A stretch of DNA of 64,000 nucleotides from positions 551,501-615,500 of the forward strand of contig JACKOD010000003.1 of NCBI GenBank assembly GCA_024234505.1, read 5' to 3'. The DNA comes from Hahellaceae bacterium. Its GTDB lineage: Bacteria; Pseudomonadota; Gammaproteobacteria; Pseudomonadales; Oleiphilaceae. A program made the position numbers and the translations under genes. The notes beneath the pieces were generated by a model, which did not search any database, was not told the origin of the DNA, and saw only the letters and a program-made list of their open reading frames with translations. How positions within the stretch are numbered: the stretch's first letter is position 1; every line of letters starts with the position of its first letter. Positions 1 to 7,749 of this stretch are shown here, piece after piece.

Positions 1-890
1 TGAGCCATTTCGTCTGGTGTCTGGTCATACTCGCCAAACTCATTCGGCAGACCCGCATTGGGGTGGGCGCTAATATATACAGACGCTTTGTTGGATAACT
101 CTTCGATGTAAGGGCGTAGCGCGTCGGCCCCCAGTGCACAGTTCAATCCGATTGACAGGGGACGGGCGTGTGCAACCGACAACCAGAAGGCCTCGGCAGT
201 CTGGCCTGACAACGTTCGTCCGGAAGCATCGGTGATGGTTCCGGAAATCATAATGGGAAGTTCGATATTCTGATCTATAAAATATTGCTGAACTGCATAG
301 ATGGCGGCTTTGGCGTTCAGGGTGTCGAAGATGGTTTCAATCAGGATGATATCGGCACCACCATCAACCAATCCTCGGGTAGCTTCGTAATAATTGTCGA
401 CAAGCTGCTGAAATGAAACGTTACGATAGCCGGGATTGTTCACATCAGGAGAAATGGATGCGGTACGGGAGGTGGGGCCTATGACACCTGCTACAAAGCG
501 CGGCTTTTCCGGGGTAAGTTGGGTATATTTTTCTGCGGCCCGACGTGCGACTTGAGTTGCGGCTACGTTTAGATCGTAAACAACGGACTCTAAACCGTAC
601 TCACCCTGGGATACCCAGGTGGCATTAAATGTATTGGTCTCGATAATATCGGCGCCGGCAGCAAGATACTTGCAATGGATCTCTTCAATGATCTCCGGGC
701 GCGTTAGACACAGGAGGTCATTGTTGCCTTTAAGATCGATGTGGTGTTCAGAAAATATTGAGCCACGATAATCCTGCTCCTGGAGTCCGTAGCCTTGAAT
801 CATCGTCCCCATCGCGCCATCAAGAATCAGAATGCGTGACTGAATTGCTTGGTGAAGATTGGCGATGCGTTGTTCGCGATTTGTATTCAT
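1..890 (-). CDS. metH: Methionine synthase MetH, N-terminal part (cut by window start)
   Basis: B12-dependent methionine synthase transfers the methyl group of 5-methyltetrahydrofolate to homocysteine in the cytoplasm. The visible 296 residues are the homocysteine-binding barrel. They begin MNTNREQRI at 890 and contain the LDGAMGTMIQ opening motif, the GADIIETNTF motif and GLNCALGAD, whose cysteine is the first of the three zinc ligands in this family. The other two zinc cysteines and the folate, cobalamin and activation domains lie beyond position 1. The ATG at 888-890 is the only sensible start, since it gives the family's usual N-terminus. The gene is divergent from nfuA with about 330 bases between them. 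No frameshift is seen in the visible part. Confidence 0.95.
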   Translation of the reverse strand, partial: MNTNREQRIANLHQAIQSRILILDGAMGTMIQGYGLQEQDYRGSIFSEHHIDLKGNNDLLCLTRPEIIEEIHCKYLAAGADIIETNTFNATWVSQGEYGLESVVYDLNVAATQVARRAAEKYTQLTPEKPRFVAGVIGPTSRTASISPDVNNPGYRNVSFQQLVDNYYEATRGLVDGGADIILIETIFDTLNAKAAIYAVQQYFIDQNIELPIMISGTITDASGRTLSGQTAEAFWLSVAHARPLSIGLNCALGADALRPYIEELSNKASVYISAHPNAGLPNEFGEYDQTPDEMA

Positions 891-1220
891 GATGCAGGAT
901 TGCCTTTGAATTTACAGGATTTATGTCATGTTTTAAAAACGATGAGAGTTGGCTAAGTTCATTCGTCTCTCATTGCCTTTCATTGATGCGGTAAAACCCG
1001 CAATCATAGCAGAGGCTTCTACCAGAGTCTCTAGTTACGCGGGGAGGGTAAGTGTTTGGGATTGCAGTAAAAGGGGAATATTTGCCATGCCTCCGGGAAA
1101 CCAGCCTGCAAAAAATAAAACCAACCAATTTACTTAGGTATTTAACCTGAGCTGTACTTGTCTTAGAATGGAGGCAATATTCTATTTAAAGTCAAATTGT
1201 TGGGACAGGTTGGTAAAGAG
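891..1220. other. metH-nfuA divergent intergenic region
   Basis: About 330 bases lie between the two divergent starts. I looked for a cobalamin or SAM-type riboswitch on the metH side and saw no B12 box or SAM-I core. A 62-codon open frame at 949-1137 (+) has no ribosome site and no recognisable protein character, so I do not call it. The region probably holds promoters for both genes, but no clear -35/-10 pair stands out. Confidence 0.5.
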
Positions 1221-1802
1221 ATGGTAAAAATTTCCGATTCAGCGCAGAGCTATTTACTTCAGTTGCTTGAAAAGCAGGAGACTGAAGGTATGGGCGTTCG
1301 CATGTTCGTGACGCAGCCGGGTACCAAGCATGCAGAGACCTGTCTGGCTTATTGCAGACCAGATGAGCGTATTGCTACCGATGAAGCTGTAATCTTAAAC
1401 GGGTTTACACTTTATCTGGAAGAGAAAAGCCTACCTTTTCTGGAGGAAGCTGTTGTTGATTACAATACTGATAAAATGGGCGGGCAGCTTACGATTAAAG
1501 CGCCAAACGCAAAAACACCTAAAGTTGATGACAATTCGCCCTTACCTGACCGCATTAACTACATATTGGTCACTGATATTAATCCCGGATTGGCGTCTCA
1601 TGGCGGTGAGGTGAGTCTGGTTGATGTGATTGATGAGGGTATCGCCGTGCTGAAGTTCGGGGGTGGTTGTCAGGGATGTAGTGCGGTAAGTATTACCCTG
1701 AAAGAAGGGGTCGAGCGCAAGTTGATGGAGTCGATACCTGAGTTGAAGGGGGTTCGGGATGTAACTGATCACTCGCAAACTGATCACGCTTATTTTCGTT
1801 GA
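1221..1802 (+). CDS. nfuA: Fe-S biogenesis protein NfuA
   Basis: NfuA is a 4Fe-4S carrier that delivers clusters to apo-proteins in the cytoplasm, especially under oxidative or iron stress. The 193 residues show the two expected parts. An N-terminal degenerate A-type (IscA/HesB-like) domain spans about 1-100 and keeps C41 and C45. A C-terminal Nfu domain carries the CxxC cluster site FGGGCQGCS (C150, C153). The start is set at ATG 1221 because MVKISDSAQ matches the E. coli N-terminus (MIRISDAAQ). A TTG eight codons upstream (1197) keeps the frame open but has no better support. Length agrees with the family (about 190). The gene is single and divergent from metH. Confidence 0.95.
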   Translation: MVKISDSAQSYLLQLLEKQETEGMGVRMFVTQPGTKHAETCLAYCRPDERIATDEAVILNGFTLYLEEKSLPFLEEAVVDYNTDKMGGQLTIKAPNAKTPKVDDNSPLPDRINYILVTDINPGLASHGGEVSLVDVIDEGIAVLKFGGGCQGCSAVSITLKEGVERKLMESIPELKGVRDVTDHSQTDHAYFR

Positions 1803-1974
1803 AAATAAATTCTATATAGTTTGCTCCTCTTAAATTTCTGCAAGGTTGGATTCGGCTCGATGATTCAACTTTGCAGAACAATTCCCTGAAATGGAAAGTT
1901 TGTCACATTTGTATACAAAAAGTCCGATATTGAATACTAAATGGTACAAATGAACGATATTTATGATATTAATT

Positions 1975-1984
1975 TGCTTATAAT
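1975..1984 (+). promoter_or_regulatory. Possible extended -10 promoter of the DUF445 gene
   Basis: The bases TTGCTTATAAT include a TATAAT at 1979-1984 with a TG dinucleotide just upstream, like an extended -10 element. No good -35 is visible 16-18 bases before it. It lies about 20-30 bases before the start codon of the next gene, which would give a very short leader. Confidence 0.35.
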
Positions 1985-2004
1985 CCTGATAATTCGACAG
2001 GCTA

Positions 2005-3237
2005 GTGAAGCAGATGGACATACAAATTATCTCATTTATCGAAACCGTAGGTTGGCTCAAAATCGTAAGCCTGCCCCTTATTGCCGCCTTTATAGGTTGG
2101 GCGACTAACTGGTTGGCCGTGCAGCTGACTTTCTACCCGCTACAGTTTCAGGGCGTTGGGGGATGGTTGGGTTGGCAGGGGGTGATTCCTCGCAAAGCAG
2201 AAAAAATGGCCGAAATTTGTGTCGATCGAACCGTAGCACGTTTTGGTGATTTGCATGACGTATTTATTAAACTTGAACCAGAAAGGATTACTGCTCAAAT
2301 ACTATCGCAGGTGTTGCCTCGAATCGAAGAGTATGTAGATGAGGTGATGTACGAGCATCATGCGGTATTGTGGGACAATCTTCCCTATCTGGCAAAACGT
2401 AAAATATACGATTGGTCCCGGCAGCAAATTCCTCGCAGAATTGAAGCACTTGTCGCCGAATTTGGTGATGAGCTCAATGATCTGGTGGATTTAAAAGCGC
2501 TGTTTTCGCAGGAATTGCGCGCTCATCCCGAGCTTATGGTGAGAATATTCAAAGAAGCCGGAGCGGGTGAGTTTAGTTTTATTGTAAAAAGTGGCTTGCT
2601 CTTCGGATTGCTCTTTGGTGTTGTTCAAATTCCGGTTTGGTACTACAACCAGAGTTTTCAGCTATTACCTTTGTTTGGCTTTATTGTTGGGTTTGCAACG
2701 AACTGGTTGGCGTTAAACTTTATTTTCAGGCCGTTAAATCCTCGCTATCTATTAGGATTCCGCATTCAGGGCCTGTTCTTAAAACGTCAGGCAGAAGTCT
2801 CAGAAGTGTGGAGCAGAATTATCGCCGAGGAACTGATTACCGTTGAAAAGGTGGCTCAATCCATGGTTTTTGGTAAGCATGCACATCGCACGCGCGCCAT
2901 TATTCAGAAGCACATGCGACCGCTGATCGATGAGTCCACTATCTTAAGAACGCTGACGCAGGTTGCCATCGGAGCATCCGGGTATGCGGAACTGAAAAAG
3001 ACACTGCATGAAAAGGCGATTGAAGTTTCCACCAAGCCTTTTCATGACCAGCAATTCAACAAAGGGCGTGCGCCGGTGGTTGCACAGGTGATGGCAGAGC
3101 GAATGAAGGCGCTAAGGCCAGCCGAATTTCAGGATGTATTACGACCTGGATTTCAGGAAGAAGAATGGCAATTGATGCTGATCGGAGGGGTTATTGGTGC
3201 CCTGACGGGAGTCGTACAGTGGCTTTTTGTATTTTAA
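2005..3237 (+). CDS. DUF445 family inner-membrane protein
   Basis: This is a 410-residue protein of the DUF445 (YjiN/YheB-like) family, with unknown biochemical role and probable inner-membrane location. The defining motif occurs twice, once near each membrane region: GWATNWLAVQLTFYPL at about residues 30-45 and GFATNWLALNFIFRPL at about 230-245. Each is followed by an IP/GLF-x-(K/R)(K/R)QAE-type amphipathic stretch. Hydrophobic segments lie near residues 15-35, 195-215 and 220-240, with a last one at the C-terminus (LIGGVIGALTGVVQWLFVF). The start is either GTG 2005 or ATG 2014, three codons later. The GTG is used here because both are close to a weak purine stretch. A small membrane protein follows after 31 bases and is probably co-transcribed. 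Confidence 0.8.
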   Translation: MKQMDIQIISFIETVGWLKIVSLPLIAAFIGWATNWLAVQLTFYPLQFQGVGGWLGWQGVIPRKAEKMAEICVDRTVARFGDLHDVFIKLEPERITAQILSQVLPRIEEYVDEVMYEHHAVLWDNLPYLAKRKIYDWSRQQIPRRIEALVAEFGDELNDLVDLKALFSQELRAHPELMVRIFKEAGAGEFSFIVKSGLLFGLLFGVVQIPVWYYNQSFQLLPLFGFIVGFATNWLALNFIFRPLNPRYLLGFRIQGLFLKRQAEVSEVWSRIIAEELITVEKVAQSMVFGKHAHRTRAIIQKHMRPLIDESTILRTLTQVAIGASGYAELKKTLHEKAIEVSTKPFHDQQFNKGRAPVVAQVMAERMKALRPAEFQDVLRPGFQEEEWQLMLIGGVIGALTGVVQWLFVF

Positions 3238-3268
3238 TGAAAGGCCTGAATAGCGTGGTAGATGTGAT

Positions 3269-3580
3269 ATGGATGTAGCGACTGTAATGGTGATCGTGCT
3301 GGCCTCCTCTTTGGGGTCAGCCATTCTGACAGGGGTTGCTGTGTACCTAATATTTGTGCACAAAGTATCTCCTGTGCTTGATAAAAAAATGGAAGAGATC
3401 AAAGCCGTTGCAGAAACCTTAGAGTCGCGTGTTTCAGCAGGTGTTAGAGAAGGTATTAGAAATTCGATCAAAGAATTGCCGGCTACAACGATGAAAGATA
3501 CTACCCGCACGGTGGTAAAAATGGGTTCAGAATTTGTAGAAGGTGGTTTTGCCTCGCTCTTTAAAGACCGAGGCGTGTAG
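3269..3580 (+). CDS. Small membrane-anchored protein of unknown function
   Basis: This 103-residue protein has one N-terminal hydrophobic helix (about residues 3-28, ending at VYLIFVHK) and a polar, probably helical C-terminal part. The likely topology is a membrane anchor with a cytoplasmic tail. I do not recognise a family. It lies 31 bases after the DUF445 gene on the same strand, so the two are likely one operon and may work together at the membrane. It is convergent with the trpD2-like gene, with only 27 bases between the stops and no clear terminator hairpin. Confidence 0.6.
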   Translation: MDVATVMVIVLASSLGSAILTGVAVYLIFVHKVSPVLDKKMEEIKAVAETLESRVSAGVREGIRNSIKELPATTMKDTTRTVVKMGSEFVEGGFASLFKDRGV

Positions 3581-3607
3581 AATTATTTAGCTATAGCGCC
3601 AGCTTGA

Positions 3608-4618
3608 CTAGCGCTTTAGTGAATTGAAGTAATTTTTGTCGCGTGATGCCCAGGCATGTCTGGCTTGACGAAGGGCATCCTCTTGGGATGTTGCTCTTCC
3701 CAGTGATTTTAGGGCAAGTGCCAGAGTGCCAATAGATGCGGCTTCGCCGTATTCGTCTTCCACTTCTCCAGACCAGGTTTTCAGTAAATGTGATACTGAA
3801 AGCTCGGGTGCTTTTACATGTCTTCGCTCAAACATTGCCGGCCATTCTTCTGAATCCAGTACCCCATTATTGCTTTGGTAAATGGTGGTGCTGTTATCCG
3901 GATTTCTTTCTATTTCTCCGCCTTCTCCTTTGATAACACTTAGTGTCGGGTAGCCGAGTAGAGCGCCTGCTTGCTGGTGAAGGCCCGCATAGGGCGGGTG
4001 AAAAATTCCTTGCAGAACTACGGGGGCGTTCAATGGGTTTAGTAGGCGGCTAAGAGAATGGACGGGTGATCTCAGTCCTAGAATCGGGCGCATGTTGATC
4101 ATGTTATTCATTCGAGGCAGCATATGCTCCAGTGACATGTAGGCAAAATGGTGCCGGTTAAGTTGCTGCTCGGCATCTTGCCAGTTGTTGCAAGGAGAAA
4201 ACCCCATGTCTACCAAGGCGTTCTCAGTGTAAAGGCGTTCGGCGGTATGACCGCTTGCGCCGTGAATGAATACGCGAATGCCTTGATGAGCAAGCATGAC
4301 TATCGATAAAAGATACCAGGGAAGGTGGCGTCTTTTGCCTGCATATGATGACCAGTCCAGGTCAACCGTAATGTTTTCGGGAGCGTTTATTTTGTGTTTT
4401 GCGGCCTTAACGAAGCCGCTTAACTCTTCCGGTGATTCTTCTTTGACGCGTATAAGCATCAGGAATGCACCTAACTGCAAATCTTCTACTTTGTTATCTA
4501 ATATCATCGACATGGCGTCGAAAGCTTCGGCTTCACTTAAGGAGCGCGAGCCTTTTTTCCCCTTGCCCAAAATGCGTACATATTCCGCAAAGGGATGTTC
4601 CTGATAGGTTTTAGTCAT
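3608..4618 (-). CDS. TrpD2/YbiB-like anthranilate phosphoribosyltransferase homologue
   Basis: The 336-residue protein has the fold family of anthranilate phosphoribosyltransferase, but its sequence follows the TrpD2 (E. coli YbiB) branch. Those proteins bind nucleic acid and are not thought to make tryptophan. Supporting blocks are GKGKKGSRSLSEAEAFDAM at the N-terminus, LQLGAFLMLIRVKEES, the HGASGHTAERLYTENAL region replacing the glycine-rich PRPP loop of true TrpD, and LGLRSPVHSLSRLLNPL. Length fits the branch (about 320-340). It is the last gene of the minus-strand run tusD-tusC-tusB-tusE-trpD2, 37 bases after tusE. This order is also known in Pseudomonas-type genomes, so a role near tRNA thiolation is possible but is inference. 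Confidence 0.75.
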   Translation of the reverse strand: MTKTYQEHPFAEYVRILGKGKKGSRSLSEAEAFDAMSMILDNKVEDLQLGAFLMLIRVKEESPEELSGFVKAAKHKINAPENITVDLDWSSYAGKRRHLPWYLLSIVMLAHQGIRVFIHGASGHTAERLYTENALVDMGFSPCNNWQDAEQQLNRHHFAYMSLEHMLPRMNNMINMRPILGLRSPVHSLSRLLNPLNAPVVLQGIFHPPYAGLHQQAGALLGYPTLSVIKGEGGEIERNPDNSTTIYQSNNGVLDSEEWPAMFERRHVKAPELSVSHLLKTWSGEVEDEYGEAASIGTLALALKSLGRATSQEDALRQARHAWASRDKNYFNSLKR

Positions 4619-4655
4619 ATATTCATTCCGAAATTATTCAGCGTATGGCGTGAGA

Positions 4656-4976
4656 TTACAGGCAATTGGTTGGCTTAGGAAGACCGCCAATCAAACAGGC
4701 AAGTTTCATTGGTGTACCAGGAAAGAGCTTCATTAAGTACAAGCTATTGCCTTTATCTTGCCCTAGTGAATTGCCAATATGTTTAATAAAAACTCGTACC
4801 GCTGGAGTCAGGCTGTACTCGTTATAAAATTCCCGAAGCAGTAGAATGACCTCTAAATGCTCTTTGCCTAGCTCTATATCGTGCTCCGCAGCGATCATTC
4901 TTGCGATATCTGGCGTCCACTGATGTAAATCGACGAGATAACCTTCGCTGTCTCTTTCCGGGGGGAGGTGAGTCAT
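4656..4976 (-). CDS. tusE: Sulfur relay protein TusE (DsrC family) with two C-terminal cysteines
   Basis: TusE accepts persulfide sulfur from the TusBCD complex and passes it to MnmA for 2-thiolation of the tRNA wobble uridine. The 106 residues show the DsrC/TusE fold: DSEGYLVDLHQWT, LLLREFYNEYSLTPAVRVF and GNSLYLMKLFPGTP, ending in the flexible arm GGLPKPTNCL. C105 is the invariant penultimate cysteine. Unusually for a TusE, there is a second cysteine at position 94, exactly 11 residues earlier. That is the spacing of the two redox cysteines of dissimilatory DsrC. The E. coli protein has Thr there. The gene lies 4 bases after tusB in the tus run. The function call as TusE rests on context, since no dsrAB is visible. 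Confidence 0.9.
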   Translation of the reverse strand: MTHLPPERDSEGYLVDLHQWTPDIARMIAAEHDIELGKEHLEVILLLREFYNEYSLTPAVRVFIKHIGNSLGQDKGNSLYLMKLFPGTPMKLACLIGGLPKPTNCL

Positions 4977-4980
4977 TAAT

Positions 4981-5283
4981 TTATGCCCAGGTTAGGGTGT
5001 GGGTACAAGCTTCTGTCAGGGTTACAAAATCCTCAAAGGTCGCTAATTTTACTTGTTCTGAAAGACGATTCTGCAGGCCCCGACTAATAACATCAGCCTC
5101 AAGTACGTAGATTTCACCTTTGATCTGCAAGGCATCCAAAAGCGGGTTCATGGTTGTAGTCGGAAGTGCCTGATAAACGCCATCTTCAATGAGTATCAAT
5201 TTGTCGCCCGGTAGCAATGCATTAAGGCACTGCTGGGTGATACTGGTATTCTTAGGTGATTTATTTAGTATGTGTAATAACAT
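4981..5283 (-). CDS. tusB: Sulfur relay subunit TusB (DsrH family)
   Basis: TusB is one of three small subunits of the heterohexameric TusBCD sulfur-transfer complex in tRNA 2-thiouridine synthesis. The 100-residue protein starts MLLHILNKSP, close to the E. coli MLHTLHRSP. It keeps LLPGDKLILIEDGVYQAL, YVLEADVISRGL and a C-terminal FEDFVTLTE...LTW, all in DsrH/TusB order. Length matches the family (about 95-100). It is 6 bases after tusC and 4 bases before tusE, which indicates one transcript. A conserved active cysteine is not expected in this subunit. Confidence 0.9.
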   Translation of the reverse strand: MLLHILNKSPKNTSITQQCLNALLPGDKLILIEDGVYQALPTTTMNPLLDALQIKGEIYVLEADVISRGLQNRLSEQVKLATFEDFVTLTEACTHTLTWA

Positions 5284-5289
5284 ATTGTA

Positions 5290-5703
5290 TTAAAAGCTTA
5301 ATATCTTGTTGTGGGAGTGAACGAGATGGCATATATCATCGTCATTGACGACTTCAATGGGCAAGCAAAGATCATTTATTGTTAGACCTCGCTGAGCCAT
5401 CCCTCGCTCGCTCACCAGAATTTTGTCTACGCCATAAATTGGCAGTACCCCTAAATTCTTGCTTAACGGAGCACGTGCGAGTTGTAAACTGGCTTGCTGT
5501 CCTTCGAGAAGGCCGAAAATGCCATCTTCAAGAAATAATAACGCAGGAACACAGTCGAAAGCTGACGCAGCAAGACAGGCATCCAAAGCTTCTCGTGCAA
5601 AAGCCGAAGATGCTGGCGCGCGGGAAAATATGATTAGTAATTCTTCTTTGTCGGCAACATTCAATGTTTGATACTCACCTGGATTCTGCTCACTAAAGCC
5701 CAT
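5290..5703 (-). CDS. tusC: Sulfur relay subunit TusC (DsrF family)
   Basis: TusC is the middle-sized subunit of TusBCD and mainly structural in the E. coli complex. The 137 residues contain the DsrF/TusC blocks LLIIFSRAPASSAFAREALDACLAASAF, LLFLEDGIFGLLEGQ and the C-terminal GMAQRGLTINDLCLPIEVV. The first 15-20 residues are longer than in E. coli TusC (119 aa), so an in-frame start further in cannot be excluded. It is 17 bases after tusD and 6 bases before tusB on the same strand. Confidence 0.88.
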   Translation of the reverse strand: MGFSEQNPGEYQTLNVADKEELLIIFSRAPASSAFAREALDACLAASAFDCVPALLFLEDGIFGLLEGQQASLQLARAPLSKNLGVLPIYGVDKILVSERGMAQRGLTINDLCLPIEVVNDDDICHLVHSHNKILSF

Positions 5704-5720
5704 TCATTAAAGCCACTATT

Positions 5721-6113
5721 TTAGCTTGAAAATGTAATTACTCTGTCGGAAATCATAGTGGCTTCGACTAGCTGTCCTAGTCCGGATAATGTAAACCCTT
5801 CGGCCAGGTTATCTGCCGCTTTTTCGTGCCGTTTTGCCTCGCCAGCGTCGAGAATTCCTCTTCTCACTGCTGCCGCGATGCATACTACGAGATCAACCTG
5901 ATGTTCCGAGGCTAGCATCTGCCACTGTGCGGTTAAATCAATTTCGTCTCTCGGGGCAATCGACAGGCTATTTGCTACATTAACTGCGTCGCCGTAAAAG
6001 AAGACGCGTTGCAGTGTGTGTTTCTTTTGAATGACTGCCTTGGCAAAGTTTAACGCAGTAAGGGTGCTTTGCGAACCAGAGGGCGAGCCCATGACTAATA
6101 GAGAATATTTCAT
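5721..6113 (-). CDS. tusD: Sulfur relay subunit TusD (DsrE family), persulfide carrier
   Basis: TusD takes the persulfide from TusA and is the catalytic subunit of TusBCD. The 130-residue protein opens with MKYSLLVMGSPSGSQSTLTAL, as expected for DsrE/TusD. It keeps RVFFYGDAV and the active-site block VVCIAAAVRRGI, where C78 matches the sulfur-carrying cysteine of E. coli TusD in both position and neighbours. It is the first gene of the minus-strand tus run. A terminator between it and the upstream yccA means the tus genes need their own promoter, which should sit in the short gap 6114-6136 or read through from yccA. Confidence 0.9.
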   Translation of the reverse strand: MKYSLLVMGSPSGSQSTLTALNFAKAVIQKKHTLQRVFFYGDAVNVANSLSIAPRDEIDLTAQWQMLASEHQVDLVVCIAAAVRRGILDAGEAKRHEKAADNLAEGFTLSGLGQLVEATMISDRVITFSS

Positions 6114-6136
6114 AGATTGTTCTTTGATTGGAAACT

Positions 6137-6168
6137 AAAAAGCCCCAACCGGTATTGTTGGGGCTTTT
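6137..6168 (-). terminator. Rho-independent terminator after yccA
   Basis: An inverted repeat AGCCCCAAC / GTTGGGGCT with a six-base loop is followed on the minus strand by a run of T. It sits just after the yccA stop codon and before tusD, so it ends or attenuates yccA transcription. Confidence 0.8.
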
Positions 6169-6206
6169 GGTTAGCAGCGCGGGAGGATCATTGCGCTACC
6201 TGAGTT

Positions 6207-6929
6207 TTAGTCGTCGCCTGAAAGAGCCTGCACCAGGTAGAGCAGATTCATAAAAAGGTTAACGATGTCGAGATACAAACTGACGGTCGCCATGACGTAA
6301 TTGGTTTGTCCGCCACGAACAATCGCACTGGTGTCATAAAGAATGTAGCCCGAAAAAATAAGTACTGCTGCAGATGAAATCATAAGCTGCAGGCCTGAAA
6401 TCTCCACGAAAATCCCCACCAATGAGGCAATGATGATGACCATCAGACCGGCGAAAAGAAATCCGCTTAAAAAGCTGAAATCTTTTTTGGTAGTCAACGC
6501 ATAAGCCGACAATGAAAGGAATATTCCCGCAGTTAACCCCATGGCGGTCATGACTGTTTCGGAGCCATGTGGTAATGACAGATACAGGTTAATTGTTGGG
6601 CCTAAGGTGTAACCAAAAAAACCGGTGAAGGCGAATACCATAGGTAATGCCATCGCAGAATTGCGTGTCCACATAACGCCGAATAACAGGAGTAGTGAAC
6701 CCCCCAGTGAAAGCAGCCAGTGGAGTGGTGCAGCATTCGACATGATTGCAACACCGGCAGTCAACGTGCTGAAAAGCAGCGTCATTGAAAGCAGCATGTA
6801 AGTGTTACGGATAACCTTATTGGTCTCCATAGTCTGAACTTGCTGAGCGGGCGCAGAGACGACAGCCGCGCCACCCTGGCGTTGAAACATGGAGTTTATT
6901 TCGTTTGGATTAAACTTGTCGTTGCGCAT
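6207..6929 (-). CDS. yccA: Bax inhibitor-1/YccA family membrane protein
   Basis: This 240-residue inner-membrane protein of the BI-1 (UPF0005) family is related to E. coli YccA, which modulates FtsH protease at the membrane. It shows seven hydrophobic segments from about residue 43 to 235. The family signature lies near the C-terminus: ILYDTSAIVRGG then NYVMATVSLYLDIVNLF. The N-terminal 40 residues are polar and cytoplasmic. A terminator follows it. It is divergent from the tRNA-Ser gene and next to tusDCBE, the arrangement known in Pseudomonas-type genomes. The aspartates of the C-terminal segment implicated in ion leak in BI-1 proteins are present. Confidence 0.9.
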   Translation of the reverse strand: MRNDKFNPNEINSMFQRQGGAAVVSAPAQQVQTMETNKVIRNTYMLLSMTLLFSTLTAGVAIMSNAAPLHWLLSLGGSLLLLFGVMWTRNSAMALPMVFAFTGFFGYTLGPTINLYLSLPHGSETVMTAMGLTAGIFLSLSAYALTTKKDFSFLSGFLFAGLMVIIIASLVGIFVEISGLQLMISSAAVLIFSGYILYDTSAIVRGGQTNYVMATVSLYLDIVNLFMNLLYLVQALSGDD

Positions 6930-7038
6930 ATGAGCCAGACTCCTTTGTGTGTCGGCGTTATTTTTACATCAACCTCTATAATAATGGCGCAAGTTATAAT
7001 TTCAACCTAACTTAACGAATTGAAATGTTAAAGAAAGA

Positions 7039-7066
7039 TTGACATGAAAATGTTTTCGGGTATTAT
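7039..7066 (+). promoter_or_regulatory. Sigma70-type promoter of tRNA-Ser
   Basis: A perfect -35 box TTGACA (7039-7044) and a -10 TATTAT (7061-7066) are spaced by 16 bases. They lie about 37 bases before the mature tRNA 5' end, the usual layout for a tRNA gene. Confidence 0.75.
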
Positions 7067-7103
7067 GCACACCGCTGACACGCAAGTGACGGTTTTTCTA
7101 AAC

Positions 7104-7194
7104 GGTGGGCTGGCAGAGCGGTTGAATGCAGCGGTCTTGAAAACCGCCGTAGGTTAATAGCCTACCCGGGGTTCGAATCCCTGGCCCACCGCCA
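7104..7194 (+). tRNA. tRNA-Ser(UGA), CCA encoded
   Basis: The 91-base gene folds as a class II (long variable arm) serine tRNA. The acceptor stem pairs GGTGGGC with GCCCACC, the discriminator is G, and CCA is encoded at 7192-7194. The anticodon stem GCGGT/ACCGC holds the loop CTTGAAA, with anticodon TGA at 7138-7140. The T arm carries GGTTCGAATCC. The accessory island starts directly after this gene, a common integration target. I found no copy of the tRNA 3' end at the far side of the island. Confidence 0.97.
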
Positions 7195-7266
7195 TTAGAA
7201 AACTTCAGAAATACTTCTCATAAATACTTATCCCTAATATCAAAACATGTCGCTTAGTACTCGTTT

Positions 7267-7297
7267 CTTGACGTTTTGAGCTCATTGCTTGACGTTT
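7267..7297 (+). repeat. Short direct repeat downstream of tRNA-Ser
   Basis: The ten-base word CTTGACGTTT occurs at 7267-7276 and again at 7288-7297. A related TTGTCGTT follows shortly after and a TTGACGTTT appears near 7562. The spacing is about 21 bases. It may be a remnant binding or recombination site at the island's left edge. Chance is not excluded. Confidence 0.35.
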
Positions 7298-7298
7298 A

Positions 7299-7529
7299 TT
7301 ACCATTCCTTGTCGTTATTAAATCCAAAAACAACCGTTTTTGTGTATTTCCATTTCTGCTTGAGCTCGCCTGAATTGATCGTAAACGGATCGGTTTGTGG
7401 GCTGCTATGAAAGCCTATCAAGACGTTCTCATGATGCGTTCCACTTCCTGCTGGATGACTGCTAAATATAGCGCATAATCCTATGCTCTCTAGTGGGCAC
7501 ACTTTTTTGCAGATTATTCCAGTTGTCAC
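7299..7529 (-). CDS. Hypothetical short protein, possibly a remnant
   Basis: A 76-codon frame starts at GTG 7529, eleven bases after the stop of the broken antitoxin gene. Its second half (HHENVLIGFHSSPQTDPF...KTVVFGF) has the composition of a real protein, but I do not recognise a family. It does not resemble the RelE/ParE toxins that normally follow this kind of antitoxin. It may be a cassette-borne small gene or the 3' remnant of a longer one. Confidence 0.25.
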   Translation of the reverse strand: MTTGIICKKVCPLESIGLCAIFSSHPAGSGTHHENVLIGFHSSPQTDPFTINSGELKQKWKYTKTVVFGFNNDKEW

Positions 7530-7539
7530 ATTTGTCTAT

Positions 7540-7724
7540 TTAATTCCTTTTCCGCGGGCTGTTGACGTTTGCTTCAATCAAGCTGTAGGTGGGGCGTCCT
7601 TCTTCCACCGCTTTTAAGCCATTTTCTGTTTGACATACAGTTCATACATGATGTCATTCCAACTGACCTGATCGGGTAAGTGATCGATCAATCTTCTGGC
7701 TTCATTTTTAGCACTCAGTGACAT
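7540..7724 (-). pseudogene. Frameshifted antitoxin gene (addiction-module, DIMYELYV type)
   Basis: A strong ribosome site (GGAGGAC) precedes ATG 7724. The 36-codon frame reads MSLSAKNEARRLIDHLP, then WNDIMYELYVKQKM, and stops at 7614. This is the N-terminal half of a small antitoxin family usually written DD.MYE.YVR.KIE.GL..VEEGR. The lost half continues in another frame right after the stop as GLKAVEEGRPTYSLIEANV and ends at 7540, so a small deletion has broken the gene. No RelE/ParE-type toxin partner is visible next to it. The family assignment is from memory of its motif. Confidence 0.6.
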
Positions 7725-7749
7725 AGTGTCCTCCGGTTACTTCTTTTGT

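Noticed and set aside
949..1137. 62-codon plus-strand frame in the metH-nfuA gap
   Set aside because: No ribosome site, odd composition and no recognisable product.
891..1196. Cobalamin or SAM riboswitch upstream of metH
   Set aside because: No B12 box or SAM-I/SAH core could be traced on the minus strand; only short unrelated stems are present.
4656..6113. Dissimilatory sulfur oxidation (dsrEFH-dsrC) locus
   Set aside because: No dsrAB or other dsr genes are adjacent, and the neighbours yccA, trpD2 and tRNA-Ser match the tus order of Pseudomonas-type genomes.
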